This document shows, one piece after another, positions 16,620 to 25,693 of a stretch of 37,749 nt of DNA. Every line of letters begins with the position of its first letter. Position 1 is the first letter of the stretch. This DNA is from Gammaproteobacteria bacterium (GTDB taxonomy: Bacteria > Pseudomonadota > Gammaproteobacteria > Pseudomonadales > Azotimanducaceae), in the NCBI GenBank assembly GCA_002689445.1, contig NZGC01000035.1, forward strand, positions 1-37,749, written 5' to 3'. The position numbers were made by a program, and so were the translations under genes. Below the pieces are notes generated by a model, which worked only from the letters and a program-made list of their open reading frames with translations, ran no database searches and was not told the DNA's origin.

Positions 16620-17306
16620 ATGAACAATCCGTTAATCGTCGTCGTTGAAGACGAACAGGCAATTCAGGACGTGATCGCTTACAACCTTCGACGAGAAGGC
16701 TATGAGGTCTTATTGGCAGGTCACGGGAACGAAGGTTTAGCCCTGATCCAAAGCAAGCGACCTGCGCTGGTTATTCTAGATTTGATGCTACCAGGGATCG
16801 ATGGCCTCTCCATTTGCCAGCAGCTAAGAGCGGACGCAAAAACCCGATCGATACCGCTCATGATCTTATCGGCAAAAGAAGAAGAATCGGATATTGTCAT
16901 TGGCCTGAGTCTCGGCGCGGACGATTATCTTGCAAAACCTTTTAGCCCGAGAGAAATGTTGGCTCGAGTCAAAGCCTTATTGCGACGTGCGAATAACAGT
17001 CGCTCGGTCGCTGACGACTACATCCAAGTCGGGCCACTCGCCATCGATTTTTCAAGATTTGAAGCCAAACTAAGCGGCCAGCCTCTTAAATTGACTGCGA
17101 CCGAATTCAAATTGCTGGCAGAATTAGCGGGCCATCCAGGGAGAGCGCTAACCCGCGAGCATCTCCTCAATAGGGCAGTTGGTGACGCGGTTGTGGTTGT
17201 CGATAGAAATATCGATGTACATATTCGGTCCGTGCGAAAAAAACTTGGCGATCACGCAGGTATGATAGAAACGGTACGTGGTCTAGGCTATCGCTTTGTT
17301 GAGTGA
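16620..17306 (+). CDS. phoB: Phosphate regulon response regulator PhoB
   Basis: PhoB is an OmpR-family transcription factor that activates phosphate-starvation genes. The receiver domain has the acidic pocket (Glu10, Asp11), phospho-acceptor Asp54 in VILDLMLPG, Ser84 and Lys106 in YLAKPFSP. The C-terminal winged helix contains LKLTATEFKLLAEL and VDRNIDVHIRSVRKKLG, the latter being the DNA-recognition region. At 228 residues it is normal size. Identity as PhoB rather than another OmpR regulator rests on the adjacent phoR and pst-phoU genes. An AGGT ribosome binding site lies about 7 bases before the ATG. I saw no Pho box directly before it. Confidence 0.95.
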   Translation: MNNPLIVVVEDEQAIQDVIAYNLRREGYEVLLAGHGNEGLALIQSKRPALVILDLMLPGIDGLSICQQLRADAKTRSIPLMILSAKEEESDIVIGLSLGADDYLAKPFSPREMLARVKALLRRANNSRSVADDYIQVGPLAIDFSRFEAKLSGQPLKLTATEFKLLAELAGHPGRALTREHLLNRAVGDAVVVVDRNIDVHIRSVRKKLGDHAGMIETVRGLGYRFVE

Positions 17307-17376
17307 ATCGTTTTGATTGGCGCGTTGCGGACTTGCTTTTGAACCTTTTTAACGTTTAAAACGGATTTAACCAAGG

Positions 17377-19143
17377 TTGGAATTTTCCATTAAGCATCGA
17401 TTGTTCTATCGCATTTGGTTTACTTCAATGCTGCTGATATTGGTCTCGGCGGTGAGTTTTTATGTCTACTCCGTACGGGAATTGGATGAGGCCACTAAAC
17501 AGACAGCGATGGAAAAGCTCGAGGCCCAGCTGCACCTAGCTGAGTATTTTGCCATCGACGTGCTGGCTCAAAACACCGTTAGAGCGACTCCCCCTGAATT
17601 TGGCAGTGCGGAAGTTAGAATCACGGTGATTGACCCTTTGGGGCAGGTTCTATTTGATAATTTCTATGACGCCACTCGGATGGAGAATCATCTGACCCGG
17701 CCAGAATTTTTACAGGCTGCGGAGGTAGGGCAGGCGTTATCAACTCGCTATAGCGTCTCTCTGGGGCAGGATTTTTTGTATTTGGCGAAACGTGTTGATC
17801 ATCAGTTGGTTTCGCGAGGCCTGGTGAGGGTGGCAACGCCGATGACGCCTCTGCGAGAGGAGGTGTCTGCCATTAGGCAACAGCTGGTGCTGACGCTCTT
17901 GATTACCACCTGTTTGCTGACTTTTATAAGCTATTTTTTGACGCGGCGGGTCTACGGGCCCATTGAAAATGCAGCGCTTTTTGCGAGACAAGTGGCTCTA
18001 GGTCACTATGATGCGAGGCTGCCCGGGGTTGGAGAGGACGAGGCTGCGGTCTTAGAAAGAGCACTTAATAGCCTAGCTCGCAACACACAAGAGCGACTGG
18101 CAAATTTAGAAATCAGCCGCAATCAACTTGCTCATATTTTATCGGCGCTGAACGAAGGCGTTATCGCGGTTGACCATAACCAACGCATCCTGCATATCAA
18201 TCGCGTGGCTCAGAGTATGCTGACAGCCGATGACAGCTGTATTGGACAACCCATTTGGCATATTGCCCAAGCCTCGAAGTTAGTGGAGTCATTGCTAGAT
18301 AGTGAGGGACCACAAGATCGAGAGCACACTGTTCAAGTGGGCGTGCAATTATTGAGCATTTCAGTGCTTAACTTACAAACAGAAAGGAGTGCTGATCTTG
18401 GTGCAATTATCGTATTGCGCGATAAATCTGCAGAGCAACGTCTAGAGAAAATCAAAGTAGATTTTGTCGCCAACGCCTCCCATGAACTGAAAACGCCATT
18501 GACCGTGATTAAGGCGGTCACAGAAACCTTAAATGATGACCCGGAAATGCCAAAGGAAGACAGGCATCGTTTTCTTACGCGCATAATGGAGCAAGCAGAG
18601 CGACTCACGGCAATCGTTCAAGACCTCTTTAAACTTTCCCGTTTCGACGCCTTCGCTACCGATCAGCCTAAGTTTGAAATTATTACATTGAATAAGATTG
18701 TTGCCAGGGCAGTCGACGACCGAGCAAGCTCAGCGGAAGAGCGTCGAGTCGCGATTGTGTTCAACCCGCAATCAGTGGAAAAAGTCAGGGGAGATGAGGA
18801 GGCTCTGCGCCAACTCATTGTGAACTTGTTGGATAATGCGCTGCAATATGGGCCTGAAGGTACAAGCATCTCAGTCGAACTTGAATCAGATTCAACCGAC
18901 ATCTATCTGTCGGTCTCGGATCAGGGGCCAGGTATAGCGGCAGTCCATCAAAGTCGAGTGTTTGAACGTTTTTATCGAGTCGACGGTGCTCGGGCGCGGC
19001 GGGATGGAGGTACAGGGCTCGGGCTATCGATCGTTAAGAATATTGCGACATCACATGGAGGTAGTGTCAGCTTAAAAAGCGATGTCGGTCAGGGTTCGAC
19101 GTTTACCCTGCGGTTAGCCAAAGTCGTGGAAACCTCGGATTAA
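17377..19143 (+). CDS. phoR: Phosphate sensor histidine kinase PhoR (long form with extracytoplasmic domain)
   Basis: PhoR phosphorylates PhoB when phosphate is scarce. This 588-residue version has transmembrane helix 1 (about residues 12-31), an extracytoplasmic domain of about 135 residues, transmembrane helix 2 (about 168-188), a HAMP segment, a PAS domain (ILSALNEGVIAVDHNQRILHIN), the dimerisation/phosphoacceptor domain with His369 in NASHELKTPLTV, and an ATPase domain with NLLDNALQYGPEG, DQGPGIA and GGTGLGLSI. The E. coli protein is shorter (about 430 residues) and lacks a large periplasmic part. The first available start is TTG at 17377 after an in-frame stop at 17368. TTG at 17401 is an alternative, and neither has a clear ribosome binding site. 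Confidence 0.92.
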   Translation: MEFSIKHRLFYRIWFTSMLLILVSAVSFYVYSVRELDEATKQTAMEKLEAQLHLAEYFAIDVLAQNTVRATPPEFGSAEVRITVIDPLGQVLFDNFYDATRMENHLTRPEFLQAAEVGQALSTRYSVSLGQDFLYLAKRVDHQLVSRGLVRVATPMTPLREEVSAIRQQLVLTLLITTCLLTFISYFLTRRVYGPIENAALFARQVALGHYDARLPGVGEDEAAVLERALNSLARNTQERLANLEISRNQLAHILSALNEGVIAVDHNQRILHINRVAQSMLTADDSCIGQPIWHIAQASKLVESLLDSEGPQDREHTVQVGVQLLSISVLNLQTERSADLGAIIVLRDKSAEQRLEKIKVDFVANASHELKTPLTVIKAVTETLNDDPEMPKEDRHRFLTRIMEQAERLTAIVQDLFKLSRFDAFATDQPKFEIITLNKIVARAVDDRASSAEERRVAIVFNPQSVEKVRGDEEALRQLIVNLLDNALQYGPEGTSISVELESDSTDIYLSVSDQGPGIAAVHQSRVFERFYRVDGARARRDGGTGLGLSIVKNIATSHGGSVSLKSDVGQGSTFTLRLAKVVETSD

Positions 19144-19161
19144 TGCGTTAATTACGCGCAA

Positions 19162-19194
19162 ACATTAATCCGCTCTTAATCATTTCTTAATAAA
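19162..19194 (+). promoter_or_regulatory. Pho box upstream of pstS: three TTAAT words at 11-base pitch
   Basis: TTAAT occurs at 19165, 19176 and 19187, exactly 11 bases apart. Each has a pyrimidine-rich left flank (as in CTCTTAATCAT and TTCTTAATAAA). PhoB binds head to tail to 11-base direct repeats (E. coli CTGTCATAAA-type), and the layout fits. The last word lies 53 bases before the pstS ATG. The same triplet appears before the porin gene at 25137-25163. Confidence 0.75.
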
Positions 19195-19244
19195 TATCTC
19201 CTTAAATCACGGTCTGAAAAGTTTGGCTAAATATAGGAAGGTTG

Positions 19245-20219
19245 ATGAAATTAATTTTGTTCATAGGGTTAGGTTTCATGCTGGCCGGTTGCGGAGGGGC
19301 GTCAGACCCCTCATCTGATCAAGGGCTAAGCGGTGCTGTACGACTCGACGGATCGAGTACCGTGTTTCCGATTAGCGAGGCGGTAGCCGAGGAATATCTA
19401 GCGGTTCAGCCTCGAGTCAGAGTCACCGTGGGGGTCTCTGGAACGGGAGGTGGCTTCAAGAAATTTTTGAACGGAGAAATTGATATCAATGCCGCGTCCC
19501 GCCCCATTAAGGAGAGTGAGTATGAGCGCGCCACCAGCACCGACATCGGTTTGATCGAGATACCTGTGGCATTTGACGGTCTTTCGGTTGTTGTCAATCA
19601 AGACAATGATTGGGTCGACTTTTTAACGGTCTCTGAACTCAATCGCATTTGGCAGCCCGACAGCGTGGTCAGAACCTGGAAAGACGTTCGGCCCGAGTGG
19701 CCAGACGAGGAAATCAAGCTCTACGGGCCAGGTACAGATTCGGGAACCTTTGATTATTTCACCGGGACGATTAATGGCAAAGAACAGGCGAGTCGGCCTG
19801 ATTTCACGGCGAGCGAGGATGACAATGTGCTCGTGCAGGGCATCGCTGGTGATCGCTACTCATTAGGGTATTTTGGTTTCGCCTATTATCAAGAAAATAA
19901 AACGAAGATTCGAAGCGTTGCGATTGATGGAGGCAATGGCCCCATCGCGCCAACTGCAATTACCATCAACGACGGCTCCTACGCGCCGCTTTCTCGACCG
20001 ATCTACATTTATATCAATGCCCTTTCCCTTGAGAAGCCGGCGGTCAGCAATTTTATCGACTTTTATCTTGCCAACGCCGGTCAACTTGCTGCCGAGGTGG
20101 GTTACATTGCTTTACCGCCAGCGGTCTACGCCGCGGCAGGCGATCGAGTTGCATTGCGAGAAACGGGTAGCAGCTATCGAGGAGAGCAGCCGCTACCCAT
20201 GCTGACAGCAGTAAAGTGA
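19245..20219 (+). CDS. pstS: Phosphate ABC transporter substrate-binding lipoprotein PstS
   Basis: PstS captures inorganic phosphate in the periplasm and delivers it to PstCA. The protein is 324 residues long from the ATG at 19245, which has a GGAAGG ribosome binding site; an in-frame TTG one codon upstream is less likely. A short signal with lipobox LAGC at residues 13-16 predicts a lipoprotein. Phosphate-binding segments are visible: [22 protein letters not shown] and [10 protein letters not shown]. The gene is the first of a tightly coupled pstS-pstC-pstA-pstB-phoU operon; its TGA overlaps the pstC GTG. It is preceded by a Pho box, so strong induction in phosphate limitation is expected. 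Confidence 0.95.
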   Translation: MKLILFIGLGFMLAGCGGASDPSSDQGLSGAVRLDGSSTVFPISEAVAEEYLAVQPRVRVTVGVSGTGGGFKKFLNGEIDINAASRPIKESEYERATSTDIGLIEIPVAFDGLSVVVNQDNDWVDFLTVSELNRIWQPDSVVRTWKDVRPEWPDEEIKLYGPGTDSGTFDYFTGTINGKEQASRPDFTASEDDNVLVQGIAGDRYSLGYFGFAYYQENKTKIRSVAIDGGNGPIAPTAITINDGSYAPLSRPIYIYINALSLEKPAVSNFIDFYLANAGQLAAEVGYIALPPAVYAAAGDRVALRETGSSYRGEQPLPMLTAVK

Positions 20220-21154
20220 CGGCAGCTGTCGGTTCTCGGCCTGTTAAAGGCAGTACTTCGCCTCTGTCGTCGGCTCAAACGCGATTTGGAGAAGGGCTTC
20301 TTGAAAAGCTCTTCTTCTTTTGTGCTTTGCTTTCAGTCCTCACGACGGTCAGTGTGATCGGCATTTTAGCCTTTGAAACCTATAATTTTTTTCAAAAAGT
20401 CCCGATGCTTGATTTTCTAACCGGTACTCGCTGGACGCCACTCTTAGAACCCAAACATTACGGCATCCTACCCTTGATTTCTGGTACGGTCCTGATTGTA
20501 TTGGGAGCCGCTTTGGTCGCGTTACCGGTCGGGGTTGCGAGCGCTGTTTATCTGAGCGAGTACGCATCAGAACGAACCCGAAACATCATCAAACCTGTAT
20601 TGGAGATACTGGCTGGTATTCCTACAGTGGTCTATGGTTTTTTTGCGTTAACTTTTGTAACCCCTTTACTCAGCACAATTTTCCCGAGTATCAGCGTTTT
20701 TAATGCAGCAAGCGGCTCGATTGTGGTGGGGATCATGGTTCTGCCAATGGTTGCATCGTTGTGTGACGATGCATTGCGTAGTGTGCCTGATGCCTTAAGG
20801 CAAGGCGCTTATTCATTAGGGGCGACCTCATTTGAAGTCAGTACAAGAATCGTCATTCCAGCAGGGTTGTCCGGTATTTTTGCCTCTTTCGTCCTCGCGA
20901 TCTCTAGAGCGATAGGGGAAACCATGGCGGTGACATTGGCTGCGGGTGCGACACCCAATCTCACCATGAACCCCCTAGAGAGCATTCAAACCATGACAGC
21001 GTACATTGTCCAGGTGAGCTTGGGCGACACGCCCTCAGGTACGATTACCTATGAAACGTTGTTCGCAGTTGCAGCGGTGCTGTTTGCGTCTACTTTCGTC
21101 CTTAATTTAGGAGGAACCTGGATCATGCGGCGTTATCAGGAAGTCTATGAATAA
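20216..21154 (+). CDS. pstC: Phosphate ABC transporter permease PstC
   Basis: PstC is one of the two channel-forming permeases of the high-affinity phosphate importer. The 312-residue protein has six predicted membrane helices, the first near residues 31-53. The ABC-interacting EAA loop is visible as [15 protein letters not shown]. The helix [15 protein letters not shown] and the segment [17 protein letters not shown] are conserved in PstC. The start is GTG at 20216, overlapping the pstS stop by 4 bases. Its 3' end overlaps pstA by 8 bases. The hydrophilic N-terminal tail of about 28 residues is usual for PstC. Confidence 0.95.
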   Translation: MTAAVGSRPVKGSTSPLSSAQTRFGEGLLEKLFFFCALLSVLTTVSVIGILAFETYNFFQKVPMLDFLTGTRWTPLLEPKHYGILPLISGTVLIVLGAALVALPVGVASAVYLSEYASERTRNIIKPVLEILAGIPTVVYGFFALTFVTPLLSTIFPSISVFNAASGSIVVGIMVLPMVASLCDDALRSVPDALRQGAYSLGATSFEVSTRIVIPAGLSGIFASFVLAISRAIGETMAVTLAAGATPNLTMNPLESIQTMTAYIVQVSLGDTPSGTITYETLFAVAAVLFASTFVLNLGGTWIMRRYQEVYE

Positions 21155-22022
21155 GGTAAATCCTCTTATTGTGAGCGACCAGTTAGCCAGACGTCAGTGG
21201 CTCTCGCGATTATTCAAGCACTTTTGCACGGGTGTCACATTTCTGGCGGTCGCAATCCTTGGCGTTCTGATTTTTCAGGTGTCGGTAGCCGGCTTTGGTT
21301 GGCTCGATTGGCAGTTTTTGACCAGTTTCCCCTCCCGCTTCCCAGAAAGGGCAGGCATTTACTCAGCTCTGGTCGGCACCCTATGGTTGGTAACGCTCAC
21401 CGCTTCCCTGGCAATACCGATCGGTGTTTTGGCCGCTATTTATCTTGAGGAGTATGCGCCAAAAAATCGCTTTACTGCATTTATCGAGGTCAATATCGCT
21501 AATTTAGCAGGGGTGCCATCGATCGTTTATGGCATTCTGGGGCTTGCGGTTTTTGTACGCTTTATGGGTTTGGAACGCAGTGTTTTAGCGGGCGCTATGA
21601 CGATGAGCCTGCTTGTGATGCCGGTTATTATTATTGCAGCCAAGGAAGCCATTCGTGCGGTCCCATCATCGCTACGACAAGCCGCTTTTGCCGTTGGTGC
21701 GACGCGATGGCAGGTGGTTCGTCATCACGTGTTACCCTCTGCGATACCTGGGATTTTAACCGGTGTCATTTTAGCATTGTCCAGAGCCATTGGTGAGACC
21801 GCGCCGCTAATCATGATCGGTGCACTGACCTATGTGGCATTTGTGCCTGAAGGTCCGCTAGACGAATTTACGGCCCTGCCCATTCAAATCTTCAATTGGA
21901 CGGCCAGGCCCCAAGAGACATTCCACGAGCTAGCAGCTGGTGGCATTATTGTGCTGCTAGCAATTTTATTACTCATGAATGCGACTGCAGTCTACATTCG
22001 ATATCGAGGTTCAAAACGTTGA
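21147..22022 (+). CDS. pstA: Phosphate ABC transporter permease PstA
   Basis: PstA is the second permease of the phosphate importer. The 291-residue protein shows six hydrophobic helices and the conserved segments [35 protein letters not shown] (the EAA loop that docks PstB) and [17 protein letters not shown]. The ATG at 21147 overlaps the end of pstC by 8 bases. The stop overlaps the TTG start of pstB in a TTGA tetranucleotide. These overlaps indicate strict stoichiometric co-translation of the transporter. Confidence 0.95.
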   Translation: MNKVNPLIVSDQLARRQWLSRLFKHFCTGVTFLAVAILGVLIFQVSVAGFGWLDWQFLTSFPSRFPERAGIYSALVGTLWLVTLTASLAIPIGVLAAIYLEEYAPKNRFTAFIEVNIANLAGVPSIVYGILGLAVFVRFMGLERSVLAGAMTMSLLVMPVIIIAAKEAIRAVPSSLRQAAFAVGATRWQVVRHHVLPSAIPGILTGVILALSRAIGETAPLIMIGALTYVAFVPEGPLDEFTALPIQIFNWTARPQETFHELAAGGIIVLLAILLLMNATAVYIRYRGSKR

Positions 22023-22777
22023 CAGAATACAACTCCATACTCAAGGCCGATGCCCTAACCATCGCTTACGCGGGAGCGCCAGCGGTACGTGCTGTCACGC
22101 TACCCATCTACGAGAAGAAGATTACCGCCATCATCGGTCCCTCAGGCTGTGGTAAGAGCACGCTGTTACGATCGTTTAATCGAATGAATGACTTTGTTGC
22201 TGATGTTTCTCATGAAGGTCAAATACGCTACCGCGATCAAGATCTCTACGCACCGGAGGTCGATCCTGTCGAGGTGCGCTTGAGAATTGGGATGGTGTTT
22301 CAAAAAGCGAATCCCTTCCCAAAATCTATTTTTAGGAATGTTGCGTGGGGTCCTGAAATCAATGGAATGGATGGCGATATCAACCTCCGGGTTGAAACGG
22401 CACTTCGTCAGGCAGCTTTGTGGGATGAGGTGTCCTCCCGACTTGACGATTCAGCGCTCAATCTCTCCGGTGGTCAGCAGCAGCGACTTTGTATCGCTAG
22501 AGCATTAGCGATGGAGCCTGAGGTCATCTTGATGGATGAACCATGCTCTGCACTTGATCCGGTCTCAACCGCGCATATTGAAGATCTACTGTTTGAACTC
22601 AAAGAGAAATTCACCATTGTGATTGTTACCCACAATATGCAACAGGCCGCTCGAGTTTCTGATTTCACCGCGTTTATGGAAATGGGGCATTTGGTCGAAT
22701 ATGGAGAAACCGATCAGGTATTTACCCGACCTACAGAAACACGGACTGAAGAATACGTAACAGGGCGTTTTGGCTAG
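22019..22777 (+). CDS. pstB: Phosphate ABC transporter ATP-binding protein PstB
   Basis: PstB is the ATPase of the phosphate importer. The 252-residue protein has Walker [10 protein letters not shown] at residues 40-48, a Q-loop in [14 protein letters not shown], the ABC signature LSGGQQQR, Walker [14 protein letters not shown] and the H-loop IVTHNMQQA. The NPFPKSI segment after the Q-loop is specific for PstB. The frame is open far upstream into pstA, but the TTG at 22019 gives the standard PstB N-terminus and a 4-base overlap with the pstA stop. phoU begins 8 bases after its end behind an AGGAGG ribosome binding site. Confidence 0.95.
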   Translation: MTEYNSILKADALTIAYAGAPAVRAVTLPIYEKKITAIIGPSGCGKSTLLRSFNRMNDFVADVSHEGQIRYRDQDLYAPEVDPVEVRLRIGMVFQKANPFPKSIFRNVAWGPEINGMDGDINLRVETALRQAALWDEVSSRLDDSALNLSGGQQQRLCIARALAMEPEVILMDEPCSALDPVSTAHIEDLLFELKEKFTIVIVTHNMQQAARVSDFTAFMEMGHLVEYGETDQVFTRPTETRTEEYVTGRFG

Positions 22778-22785
22778 GAGGCGGT

Positions 22786-23442
22786 ATGACCATTCATCTG
22801 CAAAGAGATCTCGATAAAGTCCGGCAACAAGTATTACTGCTGGGTGGCTTGGTCAGAGAAAACACTCAACAGGCCATCGCCTATTTATCGAGGCAAGATG
22901 GCGAGCGACGTGCTGAAATACTCGATCGAGAAACCCAAATCAATCAGCTAGAAGTTGAGGTCGAGGAGGACTGTCTAAAAATATTGGCGCTGCATCAGCC
23001 GGTGGCGACTGATCTGCGATTTGTGGTTGCAGTGCTCAAAGTCACTAACGATTTAGAGCGGATGGGAGACCAGGCCATTAATATCTTGTCCCGGGCAGAT
23101 GTCATTGCCTCCGAACCGCCGCTCGCTTTTAGCTTTCCTATCGATCGGATGGCAGTCATCGTTGACGAGATGGTAACGGGTAGTCTCGACTGCTTGATTC
23201 GACAAAATATCGACTTGGCAGAGCGAGTGGTTGCAATGGATGATGAATTGGATGATTTGCACGCCGGCAATTTCGCTAAACTGCGCGAGGCAGTGATTGC
23301 GCAACCATCGTCCGTTAATGTAGCGATGTCTTATGCGACAATTTCAGCGAATTTGGAGCGAATTGGAGATCTCAGCACCAATATCGCAGAGGATGTCATT
23401 TTTATGACGGCGGGTGATATTGTGCGCCACAGCATCCAATAG
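22786..23442 (+). CDS. phoU: Phosphate signalling protein PhoU
   Basis: PhoU is a peripheral helical protein that links Pst transporter activity to PhoR and keeps the regulon off when phosphate is plentiful. The 218-residue protein has the two PhoU repeats, each with the metal-coordinating pattern. Repeat one contains LRFVVAVLKVTNDLERMGDQA, and repeat two contains ATISANLERIGDLSTNIAED. An AGGAGG ribosome binding site stands just before the ATG at 22786. It closes the pst operon. The gene next to it is in the opposite orientation. Confidence 0.96.
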   Translation: MTIHLQRDLDKVRQQVLLLGGLVRENTQQAIAYLSRQDGERRAEILDRETQINQLEVEVEEDCLKILALHQPVATDLRFVVAVLKVTNDLERMGDQAINILSRADVIASEPPLAFSFPIDRMAVIVDEMVTGSLDCLIRQNIDLAERVVAMDDELDDLHAGNFAKLREAVIAQPSSVNVAMSYATISANLERIGDLSTNIAEDVIFMTAGDIVRHSIQ

Positions 23443-23837
23443 AAGCTGGGTTCGATCACGCGCTTTACCTCTAGTTTATTACTGTTCCTGTGGTCCTTGG
23501 TTGCCCTCCAAAAAGGTTGGCCGCTAGACTGCTGAAAAATATCTTCGCTCAACAGGCCCGTAGCATGACAGTCCAAACGCTTCGCAGGTGATTTGATCCC
23601 ATAGAAAGGCATCGAAGGTCGTTGCTGCTCTGAAAAAAAACAGAGGATACCGCCTTCACCTTGAGTGGCGTCCAACCTCGGTTAGTCATGTCGAAATCGC
23701 TACCGGTGGGCTGCTGAAGCAGCCCATAGAGAATTTGAGTGTGGAGCGGAGACAATGTTAAATGCGACCGTCAGTAATCATCATTAATCCGACCGCAACG
23801 GGCGTACTAGTGGGGTGGGTGGCCATTCGCGTATGTT
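23443..23837. other. Convergent phoU-porin intergenic region
   Basis: This 395-base gap lies between the ends of phoU and the porin gene. It needs no promoter, yet contains no strong terminator hairpin that I could find. Its middle part holds a minus-strand fragment resembling a DNA alkylation repair protein, listed separately. The remainder shows no recognised feature. Confidence 0.5.
23505..23690 (-). pseudogene. Possible remnant of an AlkD-like DNA alkylation repair gene
   Basis: On the minus strand, a frame through 23612 reads MPFYGIKSPAKR. This closely resembles the conserved entry motif of AlkD-family DNA alkylation repair proteins (MP-aromatic-YG-hydrophobic-x-x-P-x-x-R). No full-length frame exists. 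Upstream sequence is in a different frame, and a run of eight A (23633-23640) marks a possible frameshift site. The rest of the roughly 300-codon gene is absent. It may be a degraded relic, or the match may be fortuitous. Confidence 0.3.
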
Positions 23838-25079
23838 CTAAAACTTAAATTGGGAATCTATCTGTATTCGCTCGTAGCCTGTTTTTTCTTGTTCGATATC
23901 CTGTTCATTGTTGAAGTAAGTCAGCGACAGTTTCCAAAATTTATTGATTCCAACGCTGCCTTTGAGGATATGGCCTTGACTATCAGTTCCGCCGTTTCCA
24001 AAGTCACTACCGGTTAACAAGCCAAGTACCGCATCGGACTCAATCACTTGATACCGATAATCCAAAGCGAGGGACCCTAGCCGCTCGGCCTTTCCAATTT
24101 TAAACCCCGCAGACCAGGCGCTGTCCTGATCATCAACGGCCGTGTTTTTTGCGTACTCACCGTACACACTGATTTTTTGTCCGGCGAGCTCTCGACTGAG
24201 TTCTGCAAAGAGTTGTCCGATTCGGTAATCGTGCCGATAGAAACAGTCGGTAACTAGATCTGAACAAGTTGACGTGTTACCCGAAAAATCATCGCTGGAG
24301 CCGAACACAACGGTTTCTCCTGAAACCGCGGCATCATAAAAACCCAAGCCGACATTTAATTTGCCGAAAACAGTGGATGCTTTTAATCCCGTCTGAGCAC
24401 CGTAGATTGCTCGAGCATTAGACCGTTTGGTATCACTCTCTAAAAATTGCATGGCCGCGTGCGCATAAAAATCACCGCTCGAGTAGCTCAGTGCAAGACC
24501 TTCTGGGGTATAGTCGCTGTCCCACAGCAGCTCACTTTTGTGGGGTCTATGCCACACGTTTTTAAATTTACCGCCAACCAGTTGCAATCGATCAGAGGCA
24601 GACCATTTGAAGTAAGCCAAATTTAGTTTGACGTTTTTCGAACTACCGCCGCTTCCTAAGGACTGATTGGTAGAGACTGGGTCATCATTCCCAGAGGCGA
24701 TACCTATACCCAATTCGACGTTCTGAGGGGTTTTTGCCACCAAATTGATTCGGCTCCTGACCCGATTCCGTGAGCGATCGTCCTTTCCGTCGACCTCGAA
24801 ACCTTCATATCGATATCGAAGGTCCCCCTTCAGTGTGTATGACGTTGGCTGTTTCGCAATTCGTGCTGCCGGAGTCGGTTTTGCTGAGGTTTGAGCCCTA
24901 ACCCTCACGGTTTCTTGAGCTTCTTTTAATCGGTCATTTTCCTGTTCCAACGCCTCAACACGCTTGCTCAAATCGATAAGCGCTTGTTTTAAGTAGGAAA
25001 GATCGTCCGATGCCATCGCCGGGCTTAGCCCGAAGAGGGTGAGTGAAGTAAAAACCGTCAACCTAGGAATGATGTTCAT
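23838..25079 (-). CDS. Putative outer-membrane porin with N-terminal coiled coil
   Basis: This 413-residue outer-membrane beta-barrel protein begins with a Sec signal peptide (cleavage after AMA, about residue 23). A short coiled coil follows (residues 27-58, LSYLKQALIDLSKRVEALEQ), then a barrel rich in alternating aromatic strands ending in the canonical terminal Phe (SQFKF). It resembles the putative porin family found in Bacteroidota and Pseudomonadota. A barrel segment contains two Cys about nine residues apart, probably a loop disulfide. A GAGGA ribosome binding site precedes the ATG. The upstream Pho-box-like triplet and its position next to phoU suggest a phosphate-starvation-inducible anion channel, comparable in role to PhoE or OprP but not an obvious orthologue. 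Confidence 0.85.
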   Translation of the reverse strand: MNIIPRLTVFTSLTLFGLSPAMASDDLSYLKQALIDLSKRVEALEQENDRLKEAQETVRVRAQTSAKPTPAARIAKQPTSYTLKGDLRYRYEGFEVDGKDDRSRNRVRSRINLVAKTPQNVELGIGIASGNDDPVSTNQSLGSGGSSKNVKLNLAYFKWSASDRLQLVGGKFKNVWHRPHKSELLWDSDYTPEGLALSYSSGDFYAHAAMQFLESDTKRSNARAIYGAQTGLKASTVFGKLNVGLGFYDAAVSGETVVFGSSDDFSGNTSTCSDLVTDCFYRHDYRIGQLFAELSRELAGQKISVYGEYAKNTAVDDQDSAWSAGFKIGKAERLGSLALDYRYQVIESDAVLGLLTGSDFGNGGTDSQGHILKGSVGINKFWKLSLTYFNNEQDIEQEKTGYERIQIDSQFKF

Positions 25080-25136
25080 AGATTTGTTGTCCTCAGAGTT
25101 TTGTCGTTAGCAAGCGTGGTATTTAAGTCGTTCGCT

Positions 25137-25163
25137 GTTAAGGTTTTATTAAGATTCAATTAA
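25137..25163 (-). promoter_or_regulatory. Pho box upstream of the porin gene
   Basis: Read on the minus strand, TTAAT, TTAAT and TTAAC occur at 25163, 25152 and 25141 (5' ends), exactly 11 bases apart. They end 57 bases before the porin ATG. This repeats the pitch, word and distance seen before pstS, which supports both as PhoB sites. Confidence 0.7.
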
Positions 25164-25362
25164 TGTATTAAAACTGTGTTAACACTGAGTTCAAAATTTA
25201 AGTCATTGACCCATCGTTTGAGCAGTCCAGCCCTAGGGCGCTGGCGTGTATATGGGCGGTTGATCTCTTGCTGCGAGGGATCCAATAGTTGTCCCATTGG
25301 AGGTTATCCTGAATCCGTGCTCGTTGGTCTCCTAGTAGAGGGCCCGCGCAAAATACCGCCAG

Positions 25363-25665
25363 TTAAAAGCTTTCGAAGGGTAGAGTTTCGATAAAAGGTT
25401 TTGGTTTAGCGCTCGATAGGGCAACTGGTATAAGCTTCAAATATCTATTTTTTACCCGGTTAGGCGATAAATCGCTCAGTTGTGCTGCTACCGTTGTCTT
25501 CACTGCGGCCCCAGGTTCAAGATCGAGGCTAAATTCTTCTATCGACGTCAGGTTAATCAGCTTGCGTGCTCTAAGATCAACAGTCGGTGCTCTATCGTTA
25601 AGCTTTACCGACTTTGCCCCATCCTGTATCGTCGCGGCCTCAATCAACGATAGTCGCCAGCGCAT
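25363..25665 (-). CDS. Hypothetical 100-codon ORF divergent from the MATE gene
   Basis: An ATG at 25665 opens a 100-codon minus-strand frame in the 614-base gap between the porin and MATE genes. The product has ordinary amino acid composition with no signal peptide, membrane segment or motif I recognise, and no good ribosome binding site. It could be a small gene of unknown function or chance. The rest of the gap (25164-25362) shows only a 10-base palindrome GCCCTAGGGC near 25230. Confidence 0.25.
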   Translation of the reverse strand: MRWRLSLIEAATIQDGAKSVKLNDRAPTVDLRARKLINLTSIEEFSLDLEPGAAVKTTVAAQLSDLSPNRVKNRYLKLIPVALSSAKPKPFIETLPFESF

Positions 25666-25693
25666 AACATAGCGCTTTCGATGAGTTATTTTT

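Noticed and set aside
21896..22018. N-terminal extension of PstB into pstA
   Set aside because: The extra residues are out of frame with pstA and unlike PstB; the TTG at 22019 gives the normal N-terminus.
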